Source: Liquidambar formosana (taxonomy: Eukaryota; Streptophyta; Magnoliopsida; Saxifragales; Altingiaceae). Taken from it: a stretch of DNA of 64,000 nt. This document shows, one piece after another, positions 12,036 to 24,600 of this stretch (positions are counted from its first letter, which is position 1; every line of letters begins with the position of its first letter). The notes beneath the pieces were generated by a model that made no database searches, was not told the DNA's origin, and saw only the letters and a list, made by a program, of their open reading frames with translations. Made by a program: the position numbers and the translations under genes. The stretch spans positions 15,121,764-15,185,763 of the forward strand of contig CM077828.1 of NCBI GenBank assembly GCA_039720395.1. The letters are read 5' to 3'.

Positions 12036-12175
12036 GCCGAGCATGTGTAACTCAGATGGCATTTCCCATCCAATTGGATGTAGGGGGTTCGGGGGAGGTC
12101 GAGGGTTCGACTCTCCGGGTTTGTGTGGGTGTGTGAGTTTCTAACATTTGACCCCAAAAAAAAAAAAAAAAAAAA
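12036..12175 (+). mobile_element. tRNA-derived SINE with 18-bp target duplication
   Basis: A 140-bp insert has a Pol III A-box-like GTAACTCAGATGGCA near its start and a clear B-box GGTTCGACTC, and it ends in CCCC plus a poly(A) tail of about 20. The 18-bp sequence CAACATAATAATCTAATT is repeated perfectly at 12018-12035 and 12176-12193. These are the hallmarks of LINE-mobilised SINE insertion. The perfect duplication suggests a fairly recent event. I cannot assign the family name. Confidence 0.92.
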
Positions 12176-12843
12176 CAACATAATAATCTAATTAGATTAA
12201 TTTGTCCTATTACAATTTATATGTACTCTTTTTTGACTAAGTAAAAGATAGAATTTATATGGCCTTGATTTTTCAACAAGGATCTTTAAATAAAAAATAT
12301 GGGAGTGAATCACACAACTCACACGGTTCCGAGTGAACTCAGCATGCCCCATTTTTTGAGTTAGGGTCCAGAGATTTAGAACCCCACAACACTGGTTTTA
12401 GTTAAATCCGAATTTACTTAACGGGAAACTTATTTGGTTTAAATAATCGCTTCATATATCACACATTTGTTGAGGTTCATCACCAAACACATTCTAATTA
12501 AATTAGGTGATTGACATTTCACTACCAACAACAGGTCAAATCCAAGCATACATTTTCTACGAGGAGAGAATTTGGAATCATTAACCATTATTACTTAACA
12601 ATATCTTAAGCCACCAATGAGATAATTTTAGATTAAAAATTGACCCTTGATAAAATATCAGTTTTGTTTTAAAGAATTTGAGAAATGGGCCAATCAAAAA
12701 ACGCCACGTATGTAATTAAGCATGAAAAGGACAACTTGGTTATGGAAAAATGCTGTCAATCTAAAAACTTTTTTAGGTAAGGTAGTTAATTATCAAGGGA
12801 GTAATCGAGGTGGGCTTTCCTCTTAGCCAAAAACAAAAAGAGG

Positions 12844-13266
12844 GCTATTGCAACCTTCAACTTTATTTATTAAACCCCCATTTTTTTTTTCTTCATTTTT
12901 TAAGGTTTATAAAAAATATAAAAGGTTTTTATGAAAAATGATCTTGTTGTCCACTAGAAAATATTATTTTGATTAACTTTGTAAGAGGAATTTTTTTTTT
13001 AAAATCTGTCGTTTAAGAACATTTTTTGGTCATTTACAATTTCTATTTTATTTTTACACAAACAAATTAAATTATAAATGGCCAAAAGTCTATTTAAACG
13101 TCAGATTTTGAATTTTTTTTTTTTTATTATAAAATTGTTTAAAATGATATTTTCTAAAGAATCACGCAATTAGTTTGCATAAAAAAAAAATTATATTTTT
13201 CATAAAATTTTAAAAAGTTAAAAAAAAAATGGGATTAACTAATAAAGTTGAGGGGTTGCAATGCCC
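12844..13266. mobile_element. MITE joining family A interior to GGGC-ATTGCAACC ends
   Basis: The termini GGGCTATTGCAACC...CAACTTTATT and (reverse) GGGGCATTGCAACC...CAACTTTATT resemble those of the 7665 Mutator-like element. The interior (TTTTTATGAAAAATGATC, GTCCACTAGAAAATATT, TTTTTCATAAAATTTTAAAA) belongs to family A. It therefore links the two families. No clean target duplication is seen. Confidence 0.65.
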
Positions 13267-13478
13267 CCACTAACAAAACCAAAACCAAAAACTAAATAAA
13301 TAAATAAAGGAAGGTAGGCTTTCCGTGTCTGAATATGAAAACAGCAGGCCTTTGATAGAGCATTATGGAACAGCCATCATCATGTCTTGTATCAATCTTT
13401 TCACATGTTGTGGCTCAATAATACCTCCAAAACCAATACCAAGGAGTCCTTTTGAGATTGATTAAGAATTATACATAC

Positions 13479-13515
<37 letters not shown>
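13479..13515. repeat. Compound (TA)n microsatellite
   Basis: Two (AT)n runs separated by a single ACAT interruption, followed by a short (CA)n run, about 140 bp upstream of the RABA6 start codon. It lies in the promoter or 5' UTR and is likely polymorphic. Confidence 0.9.
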
Positions 13516-13610
13516 CCCACACACACATCGGGGAGGCCTTTGAGATTGCTTCTTGTATTTGCCAACATATTCCTTGATTCTAATTTTTCCCTTCTTATTG
13601 AGAGGTAGAG

Positions 13611-13613
<3 letters not shown>

Positions 13614-13650
<37 letters not shown>
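13614..13650 (+). repeat. (GA)n microsatellite in the RABA6 5' leader
   Basis: About 18 GA units end 8 bp before the RABA6 start codon, so the tract should lie in the 5' UTR. GA tracts in plant leaders bind GAGA-type (BBR/BPC) factors; a regulatory role here is inference. Confidence 0.9.
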
Positions 13651-13651
<1 letters not shown>

Positions 13652-13658
13652 ATAAAGT

Positions 13659-16600
13659 ATGGCTTACTCATTTGATGACGAGTGTGATTACCTCTTCAAG
13701 GCAATTCTCATCGGGGACTCGGCCGTCGGGAAATCGAACCTTCTCTCGAGGTTTGCTCGAGACGAATTTCGCTTGGATTCCAAGCCAACCATAGGCGTCG
13801 AATTCGCTTACCGGAGTATAAAGATCGGTGATAAGGTCATCAAGGCTCAAATATGGGACACTGCTGGACAAGAAAGGTATGCATATATGCATCATTCTAC
13901 TTGTGTTTTTTCCTTTGAATTCATTCTTATAGAGACTTAATTTGGTTTGTCAATCATGAATTTCCCCAGAAAGCCAAACAAGTCCTTAGTTATAGAAAAC
14001 TTGATTATACTTGACCCCTCGTTTAAGTCTTTTGTTGTGATGCTTTTTTTTGAGAAGTTCCAACAAATTTTGGTAAGAACTTCAATTTAGTCTTGATTTG
14101 ATCGAGCTTGGTGAGTTCTTAGAAACTCGGCCGAGTTAGTCATATCCAAGTAGGATTGGTCCAAAATTTTGTTCCTATTTGACTCAGTCTTTCACATAAA
14201 CTGGAACTCTTCTTTAATATATGGTGTCAAGGGTCCAAAATTTTGCTCCCATTCGACTCAGTCTTTCACATAAACTGGAACTCTTCTTTAGTATATGCTT
14301 GCTCCTATTTTGACTCAGTCTTTCTCATAAACTGGAACTCTTCTTTAATGTATGGTTTCAACTTTTGTGCTTTTATCTATCACTTCTCATTTTCATTTGC
14401 CTTTCCCCACTTTTTATAATTTAACCAATTGTCATTTGATTTATGAACTTTTATTTCCTATTTCTTACTTTTAAAAGTGAAAAAATGAAAAGTTTTGATA
14501 GTTTTTTTTGGATTGGGATTTGGTGAAGTTTTGGACTTTAAATGCATGATGAAGTTACCGCTGGATTAATGCCACGTGGTAAAAGAGAAGAAGGGACGAC
14601 TCGGATTCGCTGGTAACAGAGTAGTTTTAAGATTTTGTGGTCTCAACTAGTTTACTACCAGCGAATCCGAACCGTCCCTTCTTCTCCCTTACCACGTAGT
14701 ATCAATCCAACGGTAATTTCACCGCACATTTAAAGTCCCAAACTTCACCAAATCCGGATCCGTTTTTTTGTAATGCAAGATTTTGATAATTACTTCTAAA
14801 AGTTGAGATAATTAGAATTTTTTGCTTTCTCAATTTTTAAAAATAACTTCTGAAATTTGTTGCACTCAAAATTTTTATTTTTTCCACTTTTGAAAGTAAA
14901 TAATAGGAAATAAAAATGAATCCAAATGGACATTTAATTTTGAGAGATTATACATGCATGACTCGTGATTTAACTCGCCTGAATTGCCAACTTTTCCACT
15001 GGCTTTATAGCCTTTTAGGTGATGTCCGGGAAAAAAATAAAATACTTTTAGGCTCCACTGTTATGATGATGATGTCTCGTGATCTTATCAAATCAGGGTG
15101 TCCTAATTCTTCAAAAAGAAGATAGTTATAATCCACTAAGGTGGGACCCAGGATCATGAAGACGTATAGTCCTTAATTTAATCAAGAGATTTTTTAACTG
15201 GAAATTTTATCTCCAAAAAGGAGTTCACGGAAAAGAATGTTTTTACAGAAAATGGACCATTTTGTCAACTCTCTCTCTCTCTCTCTCGGATCTGCTTCAG
15301 TGGGCATGCAATTCTTGTCTGTTGCAAGCTTTGTCCCTAAATGCGTAAATTATGCTACCCATAAGTTATCCCAATGGATAGTTAGATGTAATCACCATGG
15401 TTCAATACCAATCTCTTTCTTATCTCGTGCTGTTGTGTGTAAGGAAAAGAAAATTGAAAATGACTTTGATTTTTTTTCCTTAATATATTCTCATTTGATT
15501 ATCAATAAAAAAAATTAAAAAAAAATGCAATTTTGTTGAATAATAACATTCTAAAAGCTTTTTGTGCGATTCACATTTTATTAAGTAAAAAAATAGTTGG
15601 ATTAGGTATCATTTTCATAAACATTGTACATGTCAAATGTCACATTGATCTAAATCGTTCTATCCATAGACTTACTTTTATGTTCCAACTAAAAACTTAC
15701 ATCCAAAGCGTCTCATATGTGTTTTTGTGCACTATCATATATATACATTCCATATCGAAAATATTCACTTACGAGTATAATACGTTACACAAATTGTGTC
15801 CGTTGATTATGAACATGTGACATCACACACATCATCTATAAGTACCATCTGCACTAGTTTATTTGTAGAAAAAGTAATGCTAAAGTGGAACGTTTGTTGG
15901 TTTTGATTAACGAGGGAAATGCTATAAACAATTCCTAATTATAGTATCTGACGTGACATGAGTTGATTGACAAAAATACCCTTCAATCTATTCAATTACC
16001 ATAAAAGGTCTGTTGCCACATCAGGTGTTGTTAATATGATCTTGTATTATGATATTATACGCATATTACTTGACTAATAATAATATACAAATATTACAAA
16101 AATAGGAAGATGATATTTCATTATCATATACTATAATGACAGTTATTTTTATAACATGAAATGAATAAGCATCATGGGCAAAGATGTATCGACCATCATT
16201 TTCCTTCATGGTTAAGGATACGCCGCGACACCCTGTGCTACAAGAACACATCATTTCAGACAGCTCTTTAGTGATATACACGAATATTGAAATCTTTGCT
16301 TGAGGCCAAGAGTGTTGTGTTTCCACTTTGTTTTGCTTGTTGCCTACTTCCCCAACACCACCGGCCCCCCCCATCCCTTCTTATTCTAATCCAACATTCA
16401 TTCAGTTTCCTTTGGAGAGAATTGAAACACTCCACCTCATACATATTTTGCAATTTTAACATACTTTAAAAGCTTAGGGCATGCTTGCGTGTCTCATTTG
16501 GAATTAAACGATTCAACAAATTTTAGAGTATTAAATGCATAAATTAATTTTAAACTCTTCTTTTGATAAGATTTCTCAAATGGAAAATGCTATGCCTTAA

Positions 16601-16765
16601 TCCCAACTTTAAGACAGTGCCCTAATTCCTTCGTAAGGAGGTTATTATGTGAGAGAGTTAGAACAGCTAGTCAAGATGCTCTCATATAATACATAGCTCT
16701 AGTCTTCTTTTTTTCTTTCCTTTTTTTCGATAAGGCCATCAAGCTATAAGGCCATTAGGGAAAAA

Positions 16766-16796
<31 letters not shown>

Positions 16797-19646
16797 TTCT
16801 ACTTTATACTATTACGATGAGGACAATGACAACTACTACTACCACTAATAATAACAATTAATTGAAATATGGATGTTTGGTTCCAGAGAAGGGGAAAGCA
16901 TCAAAAGAAAGATTTTGGAAAAAAAGGAGACCCCAGATCGATCATCTCTATGACCAATTTTTGGGTATTTTGGAAGTCTTTTTTTCCCATATCCAAAATG
17001 ACATGGCGGGATAACCTATGAGTCAAGTTATGGTAAAATTAGATGAGGTGTAGACATAATTCTGGTTCCATAGGAAAGAAGTTTTGAAGATTAACATTTG
17101 CAACCCCATGGACATTCCAATTTCCAAGCATTAATCTCTAGGCATTTGAACTCTCAAGGGTTTGCACACTTGAGGATTCAAATTCCCAACAACAAACCCC
17201 ACTAAAAATTTGCATAAAATTCCACCAAAAATTGAAAGATGCATATTACCAAGATTCAATATTGCCAAATGATTCAAAACTGAAAACTGAAAACTACAAG
17301 GATTTGATTTTCTTTGTAAAATGAAGAGATGTGTCATTTAGGTCTCTACATATTTCTATCCCACATGTACCACTTTGCCCTATGTATCTCTTTTATGTCA
17401 GATTTTCTCCATGAAACTCAAAAGTGAAAACTGGAAACTGAAAACTAAGATTTGATTTTTGATATTATTTTCTGTAGAGACTTTAACTTACCTTTGGGAA
17501 CCTGGATTTGGACTTGGGACCCCAAATGTCCTATCGGTTACCACATACAACCACTTATAATAGGGTTGAAAAACTTGAAAACAGCTCATTATATTGGGCC
17601 AGGGCCAACCGATCCTGATGTTCATAGCCTAACCAATAAAATAAAGGATAAAAAATAGAAATAAAAAGACCATGCTTTTTTCTTTTTTTCTTTTTAATTA
17701 AGTTTTATAATAAGGTTGAAAAATTCAACCTCTTACACAATTCATTAGATAGGGCCAGGGCTAATTGACACTACTTTCTATATAGCCCTACCCTAACCCT
17801 ACAACCCCCAACAAAAAGAAAAAAAGGTAAAAGGACCATGCTGTTTATACCTTTTTTTTTTTTTTAAAAAAAAATTTTAAAAAAAATGATTTCTAAATTT
17901 TAACAAAATAATTGATAAAACCATATTTACAATACTAGAGAACAATGCAAATAATGTAATAATTTTTTGAGGAAATATCCAAAACCTCCCTCAAATATAA
18001 AATTATATTTAAAAACCCCATTAAATATTTTTCTTATCCATCTAATCCAAATAAAAAAGAATTATATCCATTAACTCCAATCAGTTAAATTTTTGCTTAC
18101 TATGGTTAAAAGAAAAGAATGATCCGACTAAAATGCCATTCTTTTACACTAATATGTTTAATAATAAAAATACATATTCAAGTGAATTTTCTCTTTTACC
18201 CCCTCTTTTTCCAAACTTGCATACCTGCTATCCCAGTACTCCCTCTTTTTCTTCACCCTTCCCCCCATGTGTATATTAGAGAAGAATTAATTAATGATAG
18301 TTAATTTTTTTTCTAATTACACTAAAAATGATAAAAGTAGAAATTCAATTAAATATCCAATTTTTCATTAAACATATTAATGTCAAAGAAGGGTATTTTA
18401 GTCGGATCACTCTTTTCTTTTAACAACAGTAAACAAAAAATTAACTGGTTGGAGTTAATAGATATGATTCTTTTTATTTGGATTAGATAGATAAGAAAAA
18501 TATTTAATTAAGTTTTTGGATATGAATTTATTTTTGAGGAGGTTTTTGGATATTTCCCCTAATTTTTTTAGGTTGTCGGGTTAAAATGACTAACTACCCA
18601 AAAGTTGAAAAATTACACCTAGACCAAATTTGTGTCCGATTTTACTAGCTTTAACCAATTTTCTAAACATAAGGGTCAAACTTTTTGCCAAAACTTGCAA
18701 AAGTTTTCTCACTTGAGATTGAAAAAGCTAAGAATAATTCCAAATACAATAAAGAACATCATCATAACAACTAATAGAAGCCATAATTCTTGCTCTCTTC
18801 TTTCTGATCGATGGCCCAACTGTATGGGCATGTCTTTTATGGATATGGACTTGGATCATTTGTAGGTTTTTTCTTGTAGGGATCTTGTAAGGTTTTTCAT
18901 GCTTTTGAAGGTTTGATAATCCAACAACTCTTTATTTTTTTTATTCCTTTATAAATCAAATGATACGGTGGCCATGAAAAATCCTACAAGATCCCTATAA
19001 GGAAAGAACCTACAAATGATCCAAATTTGTCTTTTACCCTCTTCGATCTCTACCTTTTGAGTCATGCAATGGACACTTGAAATGCAAGAGGTATTATGGC
19101 TCTATTGTTTGCAAACACCTCTAGGCTCTAGCATATTGTTTTCTTTTAACTACTTCGAAAAAATTAGAGATGCCCTAATTCATGTGACTATAATTTTGTT
19201 ACAGGTTTAGAGCCATAACAAGTTCATACTACCGTGGTGCGCTTGGTGCCCTACTAGTCTACGACATAACTCGGCGATCGACATTCTCAAATCTCAAAAA
19301 ATGGTTACATGAGCTTAGAGAGTATGGAAAATCCGACATGGTTATTGTTCTTGTTGGGAATAAATCTGATTTGGGTCACTCAAGAGAAGTTAGTGAAGAA
19401 GAAGGGCAAAAGCTTGCAGAGACGGAAGGGCTATGCTTCATGGAAACGTCTGCATTGGAGAGTTTGAATGTTGAAGAGGCATTTCTTCATATGATTACTA
19501 AAATCCATGAAATTAGTAGCCAAAAAAGTCTAGAGGCTAAGGTGAATGAAAAGACGACGACGACAACACTACAGAGTGGGAAAGAAATCATCCACGTTGA
19601 TGAAGTATCTGCAACCAAACATTCGAGTAATTGTTGTTCATATTGA
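13659..19646 (+). CDS. RABA6: Rab GTPase, RABA6 type (Rab11 clade)
   Basis: Small GTPase of the plant RABA/Rab11 clade, which directs vesicle traffic at the TGN and recycling endosome. Two exons, 13659-13876 and 19205-19646, join inside codon 73 (AG|G, Arg) to give 219 residues. Visible G motifs are GDSAVGKS (19-26), the effector region with T44 in [16 protein letters not shown] (66-72), NKSD (125-128) and ETSAL (153-157). The C-terminus NCCSY carries the paired cysteines 216-217 for double geranylgeranylation. Splicing is GT-AG, after WDTAGQER, the usual RABA intron site. The intron is 5.3 kb and filled with hairpin elements. The divergent tail ([19 protein letters not shown]) resembles RABA6 more than RABA1-5 as I remember them. 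A (GA)n tract ends 8 bp before the ATG. Length is normal for the family. Assignment to 6a or 6b is not possible here. Confidence 0.95.
14157..14361 (+). repeat. Three degenerate tandem copies in the RABA6 intron
   Basis: The block GACTCAGTCTTTCACATAAA followed by CTGGAACTCTTCTTTA occurs three times, near 14181, 14254 and 14315. The first two units are about 73 bp and also share GGTCCAAAATTTTG. The third is shortened. Confidence 0.9.
14510..14761. mobile_element. Hairpin MITE in the RABA6 intron
   Basis: Two arms of roughly 110 bp are inverted copies, about 80% alike by eye. They share GGATTTGGTGAAGTTT..GGA at the ends and AGAAGAAGGGACG..TCGGAT near the loop. Flanks GTTTTTTTT (14501-14509) and GTTTTTTTG (14762-14770) look like a 9-bp target duplication. 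There is no coding sequence. RNA read through it would fold into a long stem, which makes it a candidate small-RNA source. Confidence 0.82.
17969..18559. mobile_element. Hairpin MITE, 591 bp, 9-bp target duplication
   Basis: The ends GAGGAAATATCCAAAACC and (reverse) GGGGAAATATCCAAAAACC pair. Arms of about 180 bp stay aligned through TAATCCAAATAAAAA and GATCCGACTAAAAT. TAATTTTTT flanks both ends (17960-17968 and 18560-18568). It lies in the RABA6 intron. The duplication size suggests a Mutator-like origin. Confidence 0.88.
18851..19024. mobile_element. Short hairpin element near the RABA6 acceptor
   Basis: TTGGATCATTTGTAGGTT at the left and AACCTACAAATGATCCAA at the right are perfect inverted repeats. 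Pairing continues through GTAGGGATCTTGTA. It ends about 180 bp before the exon 2 acceptor. No certain target duplication is visible. Confidence 0.75.
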
Positions 19647-19996
19647 ATTGTTTATGAAGAGCTTAATTACTTGGGAAATTTTGGTGTATATTTATTATTT
19701 TCTCAAGCATCTTTAAATCATTGATATATTCATATTGTCCTTTTAATTCCCTCCATGTTTTTGTTTCTTTATCAGGATCCTTGGTTGAAATTAATTTTAT
19801 TCGTAAAAAAAAAAAAAAAAAAAAATTGTGAAACATAGCTATTTATTTTATTTTTTAAGTCGAGGAAACCCTTCTGGCAAACTCCTGGTTTATTTAAGAC
19901 CCCACAATCTACATCAACCAAATAAGATTAAAGCCCATGAGGACCGTGGAAAGTGGAAACCTTATTTATTTGGTCCCCAACGATGGAGACGTAGTA
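19647..19996 (+). other. RABA6 3' flank
   Basis: An AT-rich 3' UTR-like stretch ends in a poly(A) run at about 19806-19824. No gene is seen. Confidence 0.5.
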
Positions 19997-20408
19997 GGAG
20001 GCCTCTATTAACATTCAAAGACTTGCTTTTCATCTCTAATTTATTTTACATTTTAAGATTTTATAATAAATATATGAGGTTTTCATAAAAACTAATTGTA
20101 TTGTCTATTAGAAAACATAATTTTGAAAAACTTTTTAGAAAAAAGTTTTTTCAAAATCTATCGTTTAAGTGGACCTTTTAGACATTTATGAAGCGAATAC
20201 TATAAATGGCAAAAAATTATACTTAAATGATAGATTTTCGGACAACCTTTTAGGGAAAACTTTCTTCTAAAAAGTTGTCCAAAATGATGTTTTCTAATAG
20301 AATACGCGATTAGTATTTATAAAAACTTTATATATTTTTCATAAAATCTTAAAGTGTAAAATAAATGGGAGATAAAAAGTAAGTCTTGAAGTGCCAATAA
20401 AAGCCTCC
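19997..20408. mobile_element. Family A MITE, full-length copy
   Basis: The ends are GGAGGCCTCTATTAACATTC and (reverse) GGAGGCTTTTATTGGCACTT, and most of the 412 bp is self-complementary. The interior matches the 7203 copy (AAAGTTGTCCAAAATGATGT, ACGCGATTAG). Flanks GACGTAGTA and AACGTAATG agree at 6 of 9 positions, compatible with an old 9-bp duplication. Confidence 0.72.
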
Positions 20409-21621
20409 AACGTAATGTTTGAGCGGAGCTTGCCTCATTTGGAATGAATATGGACCTAACTTAAATGTGGGAGAGAGAGATCATTGGCACCCACCATCTG
20501 GAGTGGATATATATTGGCGCCTTAGACGATAAAAGATATTAATTTAATTTGAGAGTATTTTTTAGCAAAATTTAATTCAACATTAATTTAATTCCAGTAT
20601 TTTAATGGTTGCACTAAATTGTGAAATGGAATTCTCATTCTTTTCTTAAGCTTTCCTTTTAGTTGCAACCAAGCAAAATCAACGAGAATGACCACTGTGT
20701 TCATTCGTACGAACCATGCACATGAATGGATAACTTCTTACCTAGGCTAAATTATATTCTCTCTCGCGACCAACCTAGGCTAAATTTATTTTAAATCGAT
20801 GTGGGGTAGAAAATGACCTTATTCATGTTCAGAAGATTAGTTGGCCAAAAATTTGAATACTTTTTTAATTGAAAAAAAATAATCAATGAGAATTGGTCTG
20901 ACGGCAAAAAAGTGGGCTGTAAATTCAAACATCTCGGATTTGAAATCAGTCAATTTCTCTTGACTAGCCATCAGTTAGAATTATTAGCCTAGACGTTAAA
21001 CAATCTCACGGAACAGTGACCCCAGGTAGGCAGCGGGAATTAATTGGATTCTGACAGTTCAGACACCTCGTTGCTTGGCAAAAAATAAATAAATAAATAA
21101 ATAAAAATTGAAAAAAATAAAAATAAAAAAAATAAATAAATAAGGAAAGTAGGACTGTAGGAGGTTTGGTGTGAAATAAATCTCCTGCCCGAAATAGGAC
21201 CATCCCTTTATTTCCGGTTCGGATAATTAATTAGTGCAACCAAACAGTCCCATCACTCGGAGCTCGCTCGTTGGCCGGTCACAGTCTCCCGAGCGGAACT
21301 CATTTTTCTCACTCTAAAATTCGCACAAATACCACATCACCAACAGCTCGTCCAATTACAGACCCCTTAATCACCGTACTTGTCAAAACTTAACCACGTG
21401 TTCAATCCTCGACTTCCAGTGGGACCCAACCATTAAATCCACAAATACGTCTGTGATTTACCTGCCTGTCACTCTAGCACTTACGTTTCTTCCTCTTCCC
21501 TCTTTCATACCTCGCTCTCTTTTCTCTCTCCTCCAATCCCTGCAACTGAGTGCACATACCGCTAAAATGCGCCATGCGTGACTAGTGACTAGCTCCGAAG
21601 ACAGTTTGAATAAAGACGATC
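20409..21621. other. Intergenic DNA and golgin promoter region
   Basis: No gene is seen up to about 21200. From about 21230 the base composition rises in GC and CT-rich blocks appear, as expected of a promoter and 5' UTR for the golgin gene starting at 21622. A CCACGTG G-box-like element lies near 21396. A (AAATA)n-like simple stretch lies near 21086-21142. Confidence 0.5.
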
Positions 21622-24600
21622 ATGGCGAGTTGGATCTCCTCCAAACTCAAAGTCGCTGAAACCTTTCTTCAACAGGCAATGCTTCTTCTTTCTCTTAATC
21701 CTATGTTTGGTTCCCGATAAAATTCTGAAAAATTTATTTTTTCTGTTCTGTTTAGTTCTTTAGGAAAAGGAATGAAACTCAGCTTAATTACGCCAAATAA
21801 TTGTACGATACTTTGCTGAATTGATTTCTTGCGTTACTAAGAACCTAGATAATGGAAAATTTAGGGTTTCCATTTTTATTCTTCTTTTCTTTTCTTCCTG
21901 CTTCTCAGCAACCAAACGGATTGATTATGATATCAGTGGATCTTTCAGAATTTCTTCCTTTTGGTTGTTCCGTTTAGCTTTCAATGCTTACTATTATCGA
22001 TATTTCCAGATAGATCAGCAAGCGGCGGAGTCGCTTGGGAAGAACGAGAGGCCACCATCCGATGAACCGAGCGTTGAAACCCCTTCGAAAAGCGGAGGCG
22101 TTGTGCCTCTCAAGGATCAGCTGAAGAAGAAAACACAACAAAATAATGATTATAATGGCAAATTACATAGCGATCCCAATTTCCGTAGGCTTAATAATCG
22201 AGATCGCGACAAGGAAACCGTTGCGACGCCTATTAATTTACAACCTTCTTTGAATTCCAAGTCTAGTCTTACAGACCAGGACTGGACTGAACTCCTTAGT
22301 GCGCCCAAACGGTTGACACCTCCAGCTGCGAATCGCACCAATGGAGTGCCCGTGATTCGTGGTTTGCGCAAAGATGGTAGGAGGAAGGGGAATTCAGGTT
22401 CGAATTTGTTGGCGGTAGAGGTGAAGAGGAATCATAAGAGTAATATTAGTGTTTCTAAGTCGGCACAGAGGTTGGACATTGAGTCGGATAGTAAAGTAAA
22501 TGGGGCTGTTTCTGATGGTAAGCGGAGTGATGTGGAAGAGTCTGGGTTTTCTGATTCAATGCAGAGAACATCGAATGCAGAATTGGGAATTGATGGTGAT
22601 TATGTGGAAGGAAGAGATTTGGGTCAGAAGGTTGGGGATGCGAAGCTTCTGGTGGAATCAAAGGATAAGGTGAGTCAGGAAAGGAATGGTGTTTGTGATA
22701 TTGTTGGGGATGGAGGGAAGTCTGATTTTAAGGATGTTTCTCTGGAGGATGCATCAAGGTCAATAGACGAGAGCCGTCCTTTGGAAATGGGGTTGGTTAC
22801 AGTTGATGGGGTATCTGATAGGAAGATGCGAGTACTTGATGGTCGCAATGGGCTGAGCAGTACGGCAGTGGTGGCACATGAGTCAAATGCAGCTTCAGGA
22901 AGTTCGATTTCTGACAAGATGAAGATAAGTTCTTCTTCGGTAAGTTATGAAGGGACTGATTCAGATACTGGTTCAGCTTCAACATCTGACTCAGAAAATG
23001 AACGCGAGAGGGAGGAACGGAGGAGAAGGAGGGAGCAGATTCTGGCTGAGAGGGCGGCTGCTAAAGCTGTTGAGGCCATTAAAGAACGTGAAAATATGGT
23101 TGCTAGATTGGAGGGGGAGAAGCAGAGCTTAGAGAAAATACTTGAAGAACGGGCAAAACAACAAGCACAGGAGGTAACTCTATACAGGTTTCATTATTAA
23201 TATTATCGTTCTTATTTTTATTATTATGTTGTTGATTGTAAAGATGAAATTATAATTTATTTAATTTATATCCTTTGCATGACTATGAAATCAAAATCAA
23301 AATTTTTTTATTCTAATTAATTAGTTTGATTCTCGGAAAAGAAGCCTAATTTGTATTTTATCCAAGAAACACCATGTATTAGAAACCAAGCTAAATCCAA
23401 GGTTTATATTGGTATATTCTATTATATTCGTCATTGCGCTGACTTAAATTTTTTACGTTAACTCAAACATCAAGGAATTCTTTGTTAGCTCCAATTTCTA
23501 TGAATGCTTCCTCATTCGACCAAAATCTATGAAGACTTCTTAGTTCTTATGGAACAAAGTAGTCAATTATCAACTCTTGTCAGTTTGATACCAGTCTGGT
23601 ACTCTACCACTTAAGATTCATCTTTTTCTGCTATATTGCCTGCCCATCAGAGAAAATAAAAGCAAAAATAAAAAGGAAAATAAAAAAAAAAGGACAAGAC
23701 AAATGCGATCCTCATTATTAGAGGAAATCAACTTTGACAAGTTTAAATTCTCATATTATGAGTTCTTATAAAAAATAAAATAAAATAAAAAGAAGAAAAA
23801 CCTCATATTATGAGTTCGAAACACTGGTCTTGTTTTGCTTTCGTGATCTCCATATTGGGATTTTTTCCTTGTGGGAAACTTTTTACTGGTCATTTCATAG
23901 ACTTTGCACCAATTCTTGTCTCATGTAATTCTTTCACTGTACATTGACTGGACTTTTGCCCTTTCCTGACAGCTGGGTCATCACTACTATCATGACTGTG
24001 ACACTTGTACAATAAGATTGAACTACTACCACTAAGAAAAAAGAAAAAAAAAAAAAAAAAAAAAAAAAGAAGATTGAAATACTATCACTAAGGATTCTAT
24101 TGTTAGCTTATCGACTTATCATACTCCACCCCCTCCCCCCAATTACAGGTTTTTGGACAGTTGTCATACCAGGCAATTGAGAATTCACTTTTGAAATGAA
24201 CAAATTCTGCCTCAATTGCATAGATTTGCTAAAACTGGTAGAAAATATTTTGGTCCACTATCTCATCCAGGACCTTCCGCAATATATTGCTATAAAATAT
24301 CTTGCTCAATCGTCCTTCCTTTGAGACATTGCCTTGATTTGAGAATAGTGATCATGGCTCCCATGTAATGATCTTGTAATCTCATAATCAAGAACAGAGT
24401 ATTAAACCTTGTAATGAGGAAGTTTATGTTTCAAAAACATTTTTCCAAGAGGTTAGGAACGATATTCAGATGATCAGGCTTTTAGCAACACGATGTGAGT
24501 ATTACAGTTTTTTGTTGGTCAGAGAGTTTCCAAAAATGGCAAAAAGAATGAGAAAAATGGAAGCCTCCTAAGTATTCTCTGTGAGAAAAAGGAACAAAAT

